From contig NZ_PPED02000005.1 in assembly GCF_002899825.2 (NCBI RefSeq), forward strand, positions 124,001 to 188,000: 64,000 nucleotides of DNA, written 5' to 3'. The position numbers and the translations under genes were made by a program. The notes beneath the pieces were generated by a model. The model saw only the letters and a program-made list of their open reading frames with translations. It was not told the DNA's origin and searched no databases. This DNA is from Chryseobacterium phosphatilyticum (GTDB taxonomy: Bacteria; Bacteroidota; Bacteroidia; Flavobacteriales; Weeksellaceae). This document shows positions 15,726 through 22,789 of the stretch, piece by piece. How positions within the stretch are numbered: position 1 is the stretch's first letter; each line of letters begins with the position of its first letter.

Positions 15726-17858
15726 ATGCGAAAGACAATTTCTGTGAAAACACCGGATTTTAATATATTACCTCAGGAAAGAGAGATATACAACTTTGAA
15801 AAAGACGGACTGGAGCTTAAATCATCTTATGAAAAACAAGATGTGAAAAATGAATCATTAACCCAGACTTCTCCAGGAATTGAACCTTACCTGAGAGGGC
15901 CGTATTCCACCATGTATGTTCAAAAACCCTGGACGATCAGACAGTACGCAGGGTTTTCGACAGCAGAAGAATCTAATGCTTTTTACAGAAGAAACCTTGC
16001 TGCAGGGCAAAAAGGTCTTTCAGTAGCTTTTGACCTTGCTACACACAGAGGATATGATTCAGATCACTCAAGAGTAGTAGGTGACGTTGGAAAAGCAGGA
16101 GTAGCCATTGATTCCGTTGAAGATATGAAGATCCTTTTCAACGAAATTCCATTGGATCAGATTTCTGTTTCCATGACGATGAATGGAGCGGTACTTCCGA
16201 TTCTGTCTTTCTACATTGTGGCTGCCGAAGAACAGGGAGTAAAACAGGAATTGCTTTCCGGAACCATCCAGAATGATATTCTTAAGGAGTTCATGGTAAG
16301 AAATACCTACATCTATCCGCCGGCACCTTCCATGAAGATTATTGCAGATATTTTTGAATATACTTCTCAGAACATTCCGAAATTCAACTCCATTTCCATT
16401 TCAGGATACCATATGCAGGAAGCAGGAGCCACTCCCGTATTGGAAATGGCATACACACTGGCAGATGGTCTTGAATACGTAAGAACAGGAATTAAAGCAG
16501 GCATGAATGTAGATGATTTCGCTCCCCGACTTTCATTCTTCTGGGCGATTGGAATGAATCATTTCATGGAAATTGCTAAAATGCGGGCTGCAAGATATAT
16601 CTGGGCGACTCTTTTAAAACAGTTTAATCCTCAGAATCCTAAATCGTTAGCATTAAGAACCCATTCACAGACTTCCGGTTGGTCACTCACAGAACAGGAA
16701 CCTTTCAATAATATTACAAGAACAGCCATTGAAGCCTTATCTTCAGCATTAGGCGGAACACAGTCCCTGCATACCAACGCATTGGATGAAGCGATCGCCC
16801 TGCCTACAGACTACTCCGCAAAAATTGCCAGAAATACCCAGATTATCCTACAACAGGAAAGCGGGATATGTGATGTGGTAGATCCAATGGGAGGAAGCAA
16901 TCTGGTGGAAAGCCTTACCCAGCAAATGATTGAAGAAGCCATGAAATATATCGATGAGGTAGAACAGGAAGGAGGAATGACCAAAGCCATTGAAGCGGGA
17001 ATCCCTAAAATGAGAATCGAAGAAGCGGCTGCTAAAAAACAAGCGAAGATTGACAGTGGAGAAGAATTTATCATCGGAGTCAATTCATTCAGGTCATCAT
17101 TAAAGCAAGATGCCATTGAAATTCTGGACATCGATAACACAGAAGTTCGCAGAAAACAGATTGAAAGACTGGAATCCATCAAAGCCGAAAGAAATCCTGA
17201 AGCTGTTGCACAAATCTTAAATGATATCCGTGAAAGTGCTAAAACAGGAAAAGGAAACCTGTTGGCATTATGTATAGAAGCCGCAAGAAGAAGAGTTACC
17301 CTTGGCGAAATGAGTGATGCCATGGAAGAAACCTTCGGAAGATATAAAGCCAATATTAAAACAATTTCTGGAGTATATGCTATGAACGCAGGTAAAAACG
17401 AATACTTTGAAAAAGCCCTTAATCTGACTCAGAAATTTGAAGAAGAAGAAGGGCGCCGCCCAAGGATTATGGTCGCTAAAATGGGCCAGGATGGGCACGA
17501 CAGAGGAGCTAAAGTGGTAGCTACCGCATTTGCCGATATGGGATTCGACGTAGACGTTGCTCCATTGTTCCAGACTCCTGAAGAAGTAGCAAAGCAGGCG
17601 GTAGAAAATGATATTCACATTCTGGGAGTATCTTCACTGGCTGCAGGACACAAAACACTGGTTCCTCAGGTAGTAGGAGAACTTAAGAAACTGGGAGCTG
17701 ATGATGTTGCCATTGTTGTAGGAGGGGTTATTCCTCAACAGGACTACGAATTCCTGTTTGCAAATGGTGCCGACTTTATCTTCGGTCCGGGAACCAACCT
17801 TCCGAAATGCGCGGTTGAAATTTTAGAGAGATTATTAGCCCAGTCTTCCGATCAGTAG
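15726..17858 (+). CDS. Methylmalonyl-CoA mutase large (catalytic) subunit
   Basis: This adenosylcobalamin enzyme interconverts methylmalonyl-CoA and succinyl-CoA. The 710-residue chain has the TIM-barrel substrate domain (YSTMYVQKPWTIRQYAGFSTAEESN; RTHSQTSGWSLTEQEP) and a C-terminal B12 domain whose DGHDRG motif at about 589-594 supplies the lower axial histidine (about H591). A GGVIPQQDY strand and the closing GPGT complete the B12 fold. Bacterial enzymes often pair this chain with a smaller MutA subunit, but no such gene is adjacent here. The chaperone MeaB is encoded at 29737. The start ATG at 15726 follows a poor -7 match (TAACTTTA at 15698). A bidirectional terminator follows. Confidence 0.94.
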   Translation: MRKTISVKTPDFNILPQEREIYNFEKDGLELKSSYEKQDVKNESLTQTSPGIEPYLRGPYSTMYVQKPWTIRQYAGFSTAEESNAFYRRNLAAGQKGLSVAFDLATHRGYDSDHSRVVGDVGKAGVAIDSVEDMKILFNEIPLDQISVSMTMNGAVLPILSFYIVAAEEQGVKQELLSGTIQNDILKEFMVRNTYIYPPAPSMKIIADIFEYTSQNIPKFNSISISGYHMQEAGATPVLEMAYTLADGLEYVRTGIKAGMNVDDFAPRLSFFWAIGMNHFMEIAKMRAARYIWATLLKQFNPQNPKSLALRTHSQTSGWSLTEQEPFNNITRTAIEALSSALGGTQSLHTNALDEAIALPTDYSAKIARNTQIILQQESGICDVVDPMGGSNLVESLTQQMIEEAMKYIDEVEQEGGMTKAIEAGIPKMRIEEAAAKKQAKIDSGEEFIIGVNSFRSSLKQDAIEILDIDNTEVRRKQIERLESIKAERNPEAVAQILNDIRESAKTGKGNLLALCIEAARRRVTLGEMSDAMEETFGRYKANIKTISGVYAMNAGKNEYFEKALNLTQKFEEEEGRRPRIMVAKMGQDGHDRGAKVVATAFADMGFDVDVAPLFQTPEEVAKQAVENDIHILGVSSLAAGHKTLVPQVVGELKKLGADDVAIVVGGVIPQQDYEFLFANGADFIFGPGTNLPKCAVEILERLLAQSSDQ

Positions 17859-17873
17859 GACTGGCAATACCAT

Positions 17874-17908
17874 AAAAAAGCTGCTTCAATTACGAAGCAG
17901 CTTTTTTT
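17874..17908. terminator. Bidirectional intrinsic terminator
   Basis: AAAAAAGCTGCTTC (17874-17887) pairs with GAAGCAGCTTTTTT (17894-17907). It separates the mutase gene from the convergent lipoprotein gene ending at 17907. Confidence 0.88.
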
Positions 17909-18752
17909 ATTTCTTGATTTCTATTATTTTGCCGTCATCCGAAATCTGGTAATACGCTTTCGTGATGCTTTGGCTTTCCCCATCTAAGGTATGATCCGTA
18001 GTGACAGTCACCTTACCGCTTTTACTGATTTCATAACTGCTGAATTCTTCCTTCTTATCATCCTTTCCGGGATCAAACCAAATACCTTCTACATAAGCTT
18101 CACCAATGATGCTGTTTTTCACTACAGTAAGCAGATAGTACCGGTAATCAAAATCACCACAATCCATCGGAACGAGAATAAGCTCCATCCCTTTATATTG
18201 CGTTAACGGAAAATATCTGAACTTGGGCTCTCCACAGGTATATTGTTCTGAACCTTCCGGTAAGAAATCAGTTTCCATAAATTTGACATCTACCCTGGGA
18301 AGGCTTTCAAGAGGAAAACTGTATTTCCCCTTTTTTAAGCCGGATTCTTCCTGTGAAGGCTCGTTCGTTGCTTTTCTCCATTTTTCGATAGATATATAAT
18401 CTCCCGAAACAGATTCCATAATTTCCAGCTGATCACATTCATTGGCGGAAGCACGAAAGATGTGATAGGTTTCAAAACGATCCGGTCCGTTATATCCTGC
18501 AGAAATAGAGTAGTTCCAGATACCATTAACCTTTGTACTGTCTACTAAAAAAGCAATGCCACTTTTCCCGTTAGTCAGAGAATCCAGAAATTTAGCCTGC
18601 TCCTTCATTTCATCAAGATCAAGGATTTTTTTAGTGAAATCGGTGGAATAACAAGCCTTGTCCAACACCTTTACCTCTTCTTTTTTTACAGGTTCTTCTT
18701 TCTTACATCCGATCAACAATAACGGAAGTAAGCCTAACAAAAGTTTATGCAT
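17907..18752 (-). CDS. Lipoprotein of unknown function
   Basis: The 281-residue product has a type II signal peptide with lipobox LLIGC (Cys16), followed by a Lys/Glu-rich linker (KKEEPVKKEEVKVLDK). The rest is a beta-rich domain with scattered acidic patches and three conserved-looking cysteines, rich in Tyr/Phe-Glu-Thr strands. I do not recognise the family. A consensus -7 element at 18769-18776 precedes it. It is probably anchored in a membrane facing the periplasm. Confidence 0.75.
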   Translation of the reverse strand: MHKLLLGLLPLLLIGCKKEEPVKKEEVKVLDKACYSTDFTKKILDLDEMKEQAKFLDSLTNGKSGIAFLVDSTKVNGIWNYSISAGYNGPDRFETYHIFRASANECDQLEIMESVSGDYISIEKWRKATNEPSQEESGLKKGKYSFPLESLPRVDVKFMETDFLPEGSEQYTCGEPKFRYFPLTQYKGMELILVPMDCGDFDYRYYLLTVVKNSIIGEAYVEGIWFDPGKDDKKEEFSSYEISKSGKVTVTTDHTLDGESQSITKAYYQISDDGKIIEIKK

Positions 18753-18768
18753 GAAATTAATTTTTTCA

Positions 18769-18776
18769 CAAAAATA
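18769..18776 (-). promoter_or_regulatory. -7 element of lipoprotein gene
   Basis: On the minus strand this reads TATTTTTG, 16 nt before the ATG at 18752. Confidence 0.55.
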
Positions 18777-18788
18777 AGATTTAAAAAA

Positions 18789-18818
18789 TTGAACATTTAA
18801 AAATTAATTATATATTTG
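18789..18818 (+). promoter_or_regulatory. Full Bacteroidota promoter for leader RNA of RNA-repair cluster
   Basis: TTG at 18789-18791, a 19-nt spacer and TATATTTG at 18811-18818. The predicted RNA starts near 18824 and runs into a leader ORF, a terminator and then the repair genes. No other TANNTTTG site was found before 19192. Confidence 0.7.
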
Positions 18819-18859
18819 CACCTGAAAATCAAGTTTAACCATTTAAAAACAACGAAGCA

Positions 18860-18937
18860 ATGTTCAGAAATAAACAGAATTCTACAGTTGGATTGCCACT
18901 TTTCGTGGTGAGGCTTCGTGGTTTGGTACACTCTTAG
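18860..18937 (+). CDS. Putative 25-residue leader peptide
   Basis: ATG at 18860 to TAG at 18935-18937 encodes 25 residues ending LPLFVVRLRGLVHS. It begins 36 nt after the predicted transcript start, directly behind one arm of the candidate attenuator, and its Arg-Leu-Arg codons (18911-18919) form the opposite arm. RLR is the kind of +X+ motif at which drug-bound ribosomes stall in known erm leader peptides, but stalling here is inference. There is no Shine-Dalgarno site, as is usual for the phylum. It could also be a chance ORF inside a small RNA. Confidence 0.4.
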   Translation: MFRNKQNSTVGLPLFVVRLRGLVHS

Positions 18938-18961
18938 AATAATAGTACAAAGAAATATCAC

Positions 18962-18992
18962 AACCCGAAGTCGTAGAGATTTCGGGTTTTTT
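18962..18992 (+). terminator. Intrinsic terminator inside the leader
   Basis: AACCCGAA (18962-18969) pairs with TTCGGGTT (18981-18988), then a T-run. It ends about 170 nt after the predicted start point and 200 nt before the first full-length gene. It may end a small RNA or act as a conditional terminator. Confidence 0.7.
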
Positions 18993-19106
18993 ATTGCGCA
19001 ATATTTCAAACTTAAGTTTCCCCGAAATCTTTTAGTGTCGTTAAAGGACAAAAATAGAATGAGATTCCAATCTCAAAACTATACATGTCCATCAGTGTCA
19101 ATATAT

Positions 19107-19173
19107 CAACTAATGTTTTAGTTGAATAAAGGAAAAGATACAAAACAGATCCTTAATTACGGATCTTGTATCT
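19107..19173 (+). other. Two hairpins upstream of the repair cluster
   Basis: CAACTAA (19107-19113) pairs with TTAGTTG (19118-19124) around a 4-nt loop. A longer hairpin follows: AGATAC (19136-19141) with GTATCT (19168-19173), stacked on AGATCC (19147-19152) with GGATCT (19161-19166). No T-run follows. The second ends 18 nt before the ATG at 19192, so it may control translation, mark RNA processing, or be a repeat remnant. Confidence 0.45.
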
Positions 19174-19191
19174 GATATCCTGTGTCTTAAC

Positions 19192-19929
19192 ATGGAAAAT
19201 GATCACCTTCTGTCCTATCGCTTAAGAAGTTTGAGAAGCAGAAAAAGAACAAAAAGAAAAGATGTAGAAAAACAGATCAGAAAAAAGTATAATCGTAGTA
19301 AAGAACTTTGGAAAATAAAAAGAAATACTCCACTGATTCCTTTAGATAATCCTTATCAGAGGGGATTTGTAAGATTCTTTGTCGTCAGGGATGACGTCAT
19401 GAGATCAAAAGATGGAGAATTTTTTGAAGAAATTCTAAAGAAAATCAATACCTGGATGTATTCCGAAAGCCGTCAGTTTCTCAAAAAGAAAAGGAAATTC
19501 GGGAGGAGAATATATGTCGAAAAAGAACAAAAGCTCAAGACGATCTCTTCCTGGTCCTGGAATGATCCGAAATTCGGACTTACAGCAAGGGAAAGACAAT
19601 ATTTCCTGAAATATGAAGAATACTGCCCTTATCGGAAATGCAACGAAGCATACTACGAATTTACTGAACCATGGAGGTTTACCTTAAGGATAAGACCCAA
19701 TATGATTACCCATTACAAGCCAATAGATTTCGAACTGGAAAAAGAACTTGCAGAGCTGGAGTCTTGTTTAGAGCAGCATAAAACAGTAGGGGTTATCAAC
19801 AAAAAAATCTATGGTAAATCATACAAATGGAGATCAAAAAAAGAAGATATACATCTTGTCAAAAGCGGGAAATATTATACCTGCGCCCTCTCTGCAAAAG
19901 AAATTGCAGAAAACTTTCAGGACCTGTAA
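19192..19929 (+). CDS. Highly basic protein, first gene of RtcB/PrfH cluster
   Basis: I do not recognise a family for this 245-residue protein. It has no signal peptide or membrane segment. It is very rich in Lys/Arg, most strongly in the first 50 residues (SLRSRKRTKRKDVEKQIRKK) and around 95-110 (FLKKKRKFGRRIYVEKEQ), suggesting nucleic-acid or ribosome binding. A CPYRKC pair at about residues 144-149 and several conserved-looking Trp/Tyr residues (SSWSWNDPKFG) stand out. It is followed after 27 nt by rtcB on the same strand, so a shared transcript and a role in the same RNA-repair process are likely (inference from context). Confidence 0.72.
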   Translation: MENDHLLSYRLRSLRSRKRTKRKDVEKQIRKKYNRSKELWKIKRNTPLIPLDNPYQRGFVRFFVVRDDVMRSKDGEFFEEILKKINTWMYSESRQFLKKKRKFGRRIYVEKEQKLKTISSWSWNDPKFGLTARERQYFLKYEEYCPYRKCNEAYYEFTEPWRFTLRIRPNMITHYKPIDFELEKELAELESCLEQHKTVGVINKKIYGKSYKWRSKKEDIHLVKSGKYYTCALSAKEIAENFQDL

Positions 19930-19956
19930 GTCCAACTATTATTTAAAACCAAAACA

Positions 19957-21348
19957 ATGGGAAATTTAAAACTAAAAGGAAAAGATATATTAAAACTGGG
20001 CTATCCAAACAATCAAAGTGTAAACGTTGCTTTGGAAGTCATGAAAAGAAATTTTGCAACCAAAAATATCCATCACGTAAAATCTATTTTAAAAGAAATC
20101 CTGATTCATCCGGAGAATTTTGAAAAAGATTTGACCTTCGGACAGATCGCAGAAACATTGCTTTCTTCAAAAAAGACAGAAAAAAGAATGCTGAATTCGC
20201 AGCGCGCCTCTTTTCAGATCTTTGGAAACAATATTTCAGAAGAAGCAAAAAACCAACTGTACACCGCACTGAAACTGCCGATTTCTACGCAAGGAGCTTT
20301 AATGCCTGATGCTCACAGCGGGTATGGGCTTCCTATCGGAGGAGTACTTGCCGTAGAAAATGCAGTAATCCCTTATGGAGTGGGGATGGACATCGGTTGC
20401 AGAATGAGCCTCAGTATTTTGGATACACCGGTTTCATATCTCAACGGAGCAAGGGATAAATATGAAAAAGCCCTTGCAGAACATACAAAATTCGGAATGT
20501 ATGAGACCCATAAGTCTCACATAGACCATGAGATCTTCGACAGAGATACCTTTGATCACATTCCAGTTTTAAGAAGATTAAAAGGCAAAGCCATTAAGCA
20601 AATGGGATCTTCCGGTGGTGGAAATCACTTCGTAGAATTCGGGGAAGTAGAAATCACCGAAGAAGATGAGCAGATCGGTCTGCCCATAGGAAAATATCTG
20701 GGAATACTTTCTCACAGCGGTTCCAGAGGGCTGGGAGCTGAGATTGCCCAGTATTACTCAAGGGTAGCGGCAGACCAATGTCCTCTCCCCAAGGAAGCAC
20801 AACAGTTTGCCTGGCTTGACCTGAGTACACATCTCGGGTTGGAATACTGGACTGCTATGAACCTTGCCGGAGATTATGCTTCCGCTTGTCATGACGATAT
20901 ACACAGGAGATTGGTGAAAGCCGTCGGTGGTAGGGTGAAAGCCAGAATTGAGAACCATCACAATTTTGCATGGAAGGAAATTCACAACGGAAAAGAAGTC
21001 ATTGTTCACAGAAAAGGAGCCACTCCGGCCAATCAAAATGAATTGGGGATGATTCCCGGATCCATGACCGAAAAAGGATTTATTGTCCGCGGAAAAGGAA
21101 ACCCTGATTCTTTGAATTCTGCTTCACACGGTGCAGGAAGAGCTCATTCAAGAGGAGAATGCAGAAGCCTTTTTACCCAAAACGATATCAAAAAAGAGTT
21201 AAAGCTCAAGAACGTTACCTTAATGGGAGGAAATGCAGAAGAAGCACCAATGGCCTATAAAAACATCCATGAAGTGATGAACGCACAAAGCGAACTGGTA
21301 GACATTCTGGGAACATTTCAACCGAGAATTGTAAGAATGGACCGATAG
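19957..21348 (+). CDS. rtcB: RtcB-family RNA-splicing ligase
   Basis: RtcB joins 2',3'-cyclic-phosphate (or 3'-phosphate) RNA ends to 5'-OH ends using GTP and manganese. The 463-residue protein shows the metal-site motif DIGCRMS (Asp145, Cys148), GGGNHF (His224), LSHSGSRGLG (His253), ENHHNFAW (about His334-335) and SHGAGRAHSRGEC. His391 of the latter corresponds to the guanylylated histidine. All core residues look intact. It stands in one direction with a PrfH gene. This pairing is known, and E. coli PrfH/RtcB was reported to rescue and repair ribosomes with cleaved 16S rRNA. The N-terminal 100 residues are longer than in minimal RtcB. A 195-bp gap with a repeat and a strong hairpin separates it from the next gene. 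Confidence 0.94.
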   Translation: MGNLKLKGKDILKLGYPNNQSVNVALEVMKRNFATKNIHHVKSILKEILIHPENFEKDLTFGQIAETLLSSKKTEKRMLNSQRASFQIFGNNISEEAKNQLYTALKLPISTQGALMPDAHSGYGLPIGGVLAVENAVIPYGVGMDIGCRMSLSILDTPVSYLNGARDKYEKALAEHTKFGMYETHKSHIDHEIFDRDTFDHIPVLRRLKGKAIKQMGSSGGGNHFVEFGEVEITEEDEQIGLPIGKYLGILSHSGSRGLGAEIAQYYSRVAADQCPLPKEAQQFAWLDLSTHLGLEYWTAMNLAGDYASACHDDIHRRLVKAVGGRVKARIENHHNFAWKEIHNGKEVIVHRKGATPANQNELGMIPGSMTEKGFIVRGKGNPDSLNSASHGAGRAHSRGECRSLFTQNDIKKELKLKNVTLMGGNAEEAPMAYKNIHEVMNAQSELVDILGTFQPRIVRMDR

Positions 21349-21366
21349 CTTGTTGTGTATACAGGA

Positions 21367-21446
21367 GCTTAATCCCGCTTTCCGCACTCGCTATTTTTCG
21401 TTTTGCAAAAAGAAAAATGAGCTCAGACAATCGCTGCAATCGGGGC
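21367..21446. repeat. Imperfect inverted-repeat element (likely dispersed repeat)
   Basis: This stretch, starting AGCTTAATCCCGC and ending GCAATCGGGG, has outer arms that pair (ATCCCGC with GCAATCGGGG) and an inner palindrome TATTTTTCG...GCAAAAAGAAAAATGA. No ORF fits it. It resembles the short non-coding repeats scattered between flavobacterial genes. A genome-wide search for further copies would decide. Confidence 0.45.
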
Positions 21447-21447
21447 T

Positions 21448-21482
21448 AACCTAACAGGTTTCTGAAACCTGTTAGGTTTTAA
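21448..21482 (+). terminator. Strong palindromic hairpin, possible terminator after rtcB
   Basis: AACCTAACAGGTTTC (21448-21462) and GAAACCTGTTAGGTT (21464-21478) form a perfect 15-bp inverted repeat with a short T-run after it. It may end rtcB transcripts or belong to the adjoining repeat element. Confidence 0.6.
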
Positions 21483-21543
21483 TAACAATAGAAAAGAAAG
21501 GTAATATCAGTAATCAATCTTTATCACCTTAAAAAACAAAACA

Positions 21544-22089
21544 ATGGGAGCACCACATAACATAAAAAGATATGGAGAGCTTTGGCCGGAATTCAGAATC
21601 CGCCTGGGTCTTGACATATTAAATATACTCAAAAATAAAGTCATTATATCAGGAGGATGGGCCTGGCATTTTATGTCAGAACCCGGGCACACAGAATACA
21701 AACATGCCCATGATCACAAGGATATTGATGTTTTTGTAAAAAAGGAAAACGTAGCTGAGGTCGTAATGATCCTGCAAAACGAAGGGTTTCAGAAAGTATG
21801 GACCCGGTATGATCATTTACCAAGTCAGGAAAACTTCCGCAGGTATGAGAAAACAGTAGAACTGGAAAACGAAAAATTTTATAGGATTACTATCGATTTC
21901 TTTGAAAGAGATGATCTGAAAACGGTAAAATCCAATGGATTCACTGTCGTTGAGCCGGAGCTGCTGCTCTCCTTTTATAGAAATATCCATTCCAGTGACA
22001 AATGCTGGGCAGTAATGGCTGCAAAAGATTTATTACAAAAGCGAATTGATCCTTTGGGACATCCAAAATTAAGTGAAATACCTAAATAA
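21544..22089 (+). CDS. Pol-beta-type nucleotidyltransferase in RtcB/PrfH cluster
   Basis: The 181-residue protein has the catalytic layout of small nucleotidyltransferases. SGGWAWHF (Gly37-Gly38) is followed by HKDIDVFV, giving the Asp60-x-Asp62 metal pair, and the third acidic residue comes from YRITIDFFE (Asp118). The C-terminus (ELLLSFYRNIHSSDKCWAVMAAKDL) is helical, as in AbiEii/MNT-like proteins. The family transfers nucleotides to RNA, protein or small molecules. Between rtcB and prfH, a role in restoring or marking RNA ends is attractive but unproven. It could alternatively be an AbiE-type toxin relative, although no antitoxin partner is adjacent. It ends 1 nt before the prfH start, indicating tight co-translation. 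Confidence 0.8.
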   Translation: MGAPHNIKRYGELWPEFRIRLGLDILNILKNKVIISGGWAWHFMSEPGHTEYKHAHDHKDIDVFVKKENVAEVVMILQNEGFQKVWTRYDHLPSQENFRRYEKTVELENEKFYRITIDFFERDDLKTVKSNGFTVVEPELLLSFYRNIHSSDKCWAVMAAKDLLQKRIDPLGHPKLSEIPK

Positions 22090-22090
22090 A

Positions 22091-22789
22091 ATGGAAAAAT
22101 TAATACAGATAACTTCCGGAAGAGGACCTTTAGAATGCCAATGGGTAGTTGCTAAAGTATTGAAAACGTTTCTTGAAGAAGCAACACAAAATAATATAAA
22201 GTATGAAATCATCCATCGTGAAAACGGTGATGAAAACCTGACATTGAAATCGGTCACTGTTCTTTTAAAAGGAAAAGAGCTGCCGGTGTTTTTAAAAAAC
22301 TGGCTGGGAAGTATTTGCTGGGTTGGGAAAAGTACTTTCAGAAAACTACACAAAAGAAGCAACTGGTTTATCGGTGTCTTTGAATTAGAGAACCCGGAAA
22401 AAGTAGACTTCAGGGAAAGAGACATTAAGTTCCAGACGACAAGAAGCCAGGGAAGCGGAGGCCAGAATGTAAATAAAGTCAATACAGCTGTCCGGGCTAC
22501 CCATATCCCAAGTAAAGAGTCTGTATTTGTGCAGGACTCAAGATCACAATTGGAGAATAAAAAGCTGTCTGTCATTCGGTTGAAAGAAAAAGTAATGGCA
22601 ATGTATATTCAACAACTGGAAAAGAAAATGAAAGAAACCTGGACACTTCAGATACAAGTGCAACGTGGAAATCCGATACGGATATTTTCCGGAACAGATT
22701 TTAAAAAAAATTATGAAGACAAATCCTTTAAAAAGAAAAGGAGCACTCTAAAAAATGAATTAAAAAAGTACAGCAATGACCTTAACTAA
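22091..22789 (+). CDS. prfH: Peptide chain release factor homolog PrfH
   Basis: This 232-residue release-factor paralogue lacks the full stop-codon-recognition domain of RF1/RF2 but keeps the GGQ loop at about 123-125 (SQGSGGQNVNKVN). The preceding segment CWVGKSTFRKLHKRSNWFIG is the PrfH signature. The Lys-rich C-terminal tail (FKKKRSTLKNELKK) fits rRNA contact. PrfH was reported to release peptides from ribosomes with damaged 16S rRNA so that RtcB can reseal it. The ATG at 22091 is chosen because the family begins ITSGRGP shortly after. An upstream ATG at 22073 overlaps the nucleotidyltransferase gene. Its last 14 nt overlap the next gene. Confidence 0.93.
   Translation: MEKLIQITSGRGPLECQWVVAKVLKTFLEEATQNNIKYEIIHRENGDENLTLKSVTVLLKGKELPVFLKNWLGSICWVGKSTFRKLHKRSNWFIGVFELENPEKVDFRERDIKFQTTRSQGSGGQNVNKVNTAVRATHIPSKESVFVQDSRSQLENKKLSVIRLKEKVMAMYIQQLEKKMKETWTLQIQVQRGNPIRIFSGTDFKKNYEDKSFKKKRSTLKNELKKYSNDLN

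Larger units (their letters stand above)
18852..18992 (+). promoter_or_regulatory. Candidate attenuator leader RNA
   Basis: The arm ACGAAGC (18852-18858), just before a leader ATG, pairs perfectly with GCTTCGT (18913-18919). A small hairpin CCAC/GTGG (18896-18908) sits inside. The same 3' segment GGCTTCG (18912-18918) can instead pair with CGAAGTC (18966-18972), which contains the 5' arm of the terminator at 18962-18992. The two pairings exclude each other, which is the layout of a translation-coupled attenuator. This is read from the sequence by eye. Folding energies were not computed, and 7-bp complementarity can arise by chance. Confidence 0.45.

Noticed and set aside
16811..17353. 180-codon open frame antisense to the mutase gene
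   Set aside because: It lies fully within a conserved enzyme gene and has no family features; it is a shadow of the coding strand.
18797..19051. 84-codon minus-strand frame across the leader region
   Set aside because: It has low-complexity composition, no promoter on that strand, and the plus-strand promoter and terminator explain the region better.
21544..22089. Type IV AbiE toxin-antitoxin system
   Set aside because: The nucleotidyltransferase fold fits, but no AbiEi-like antitoxin gene is adjacent; the neighbours are rtcB and prfH.
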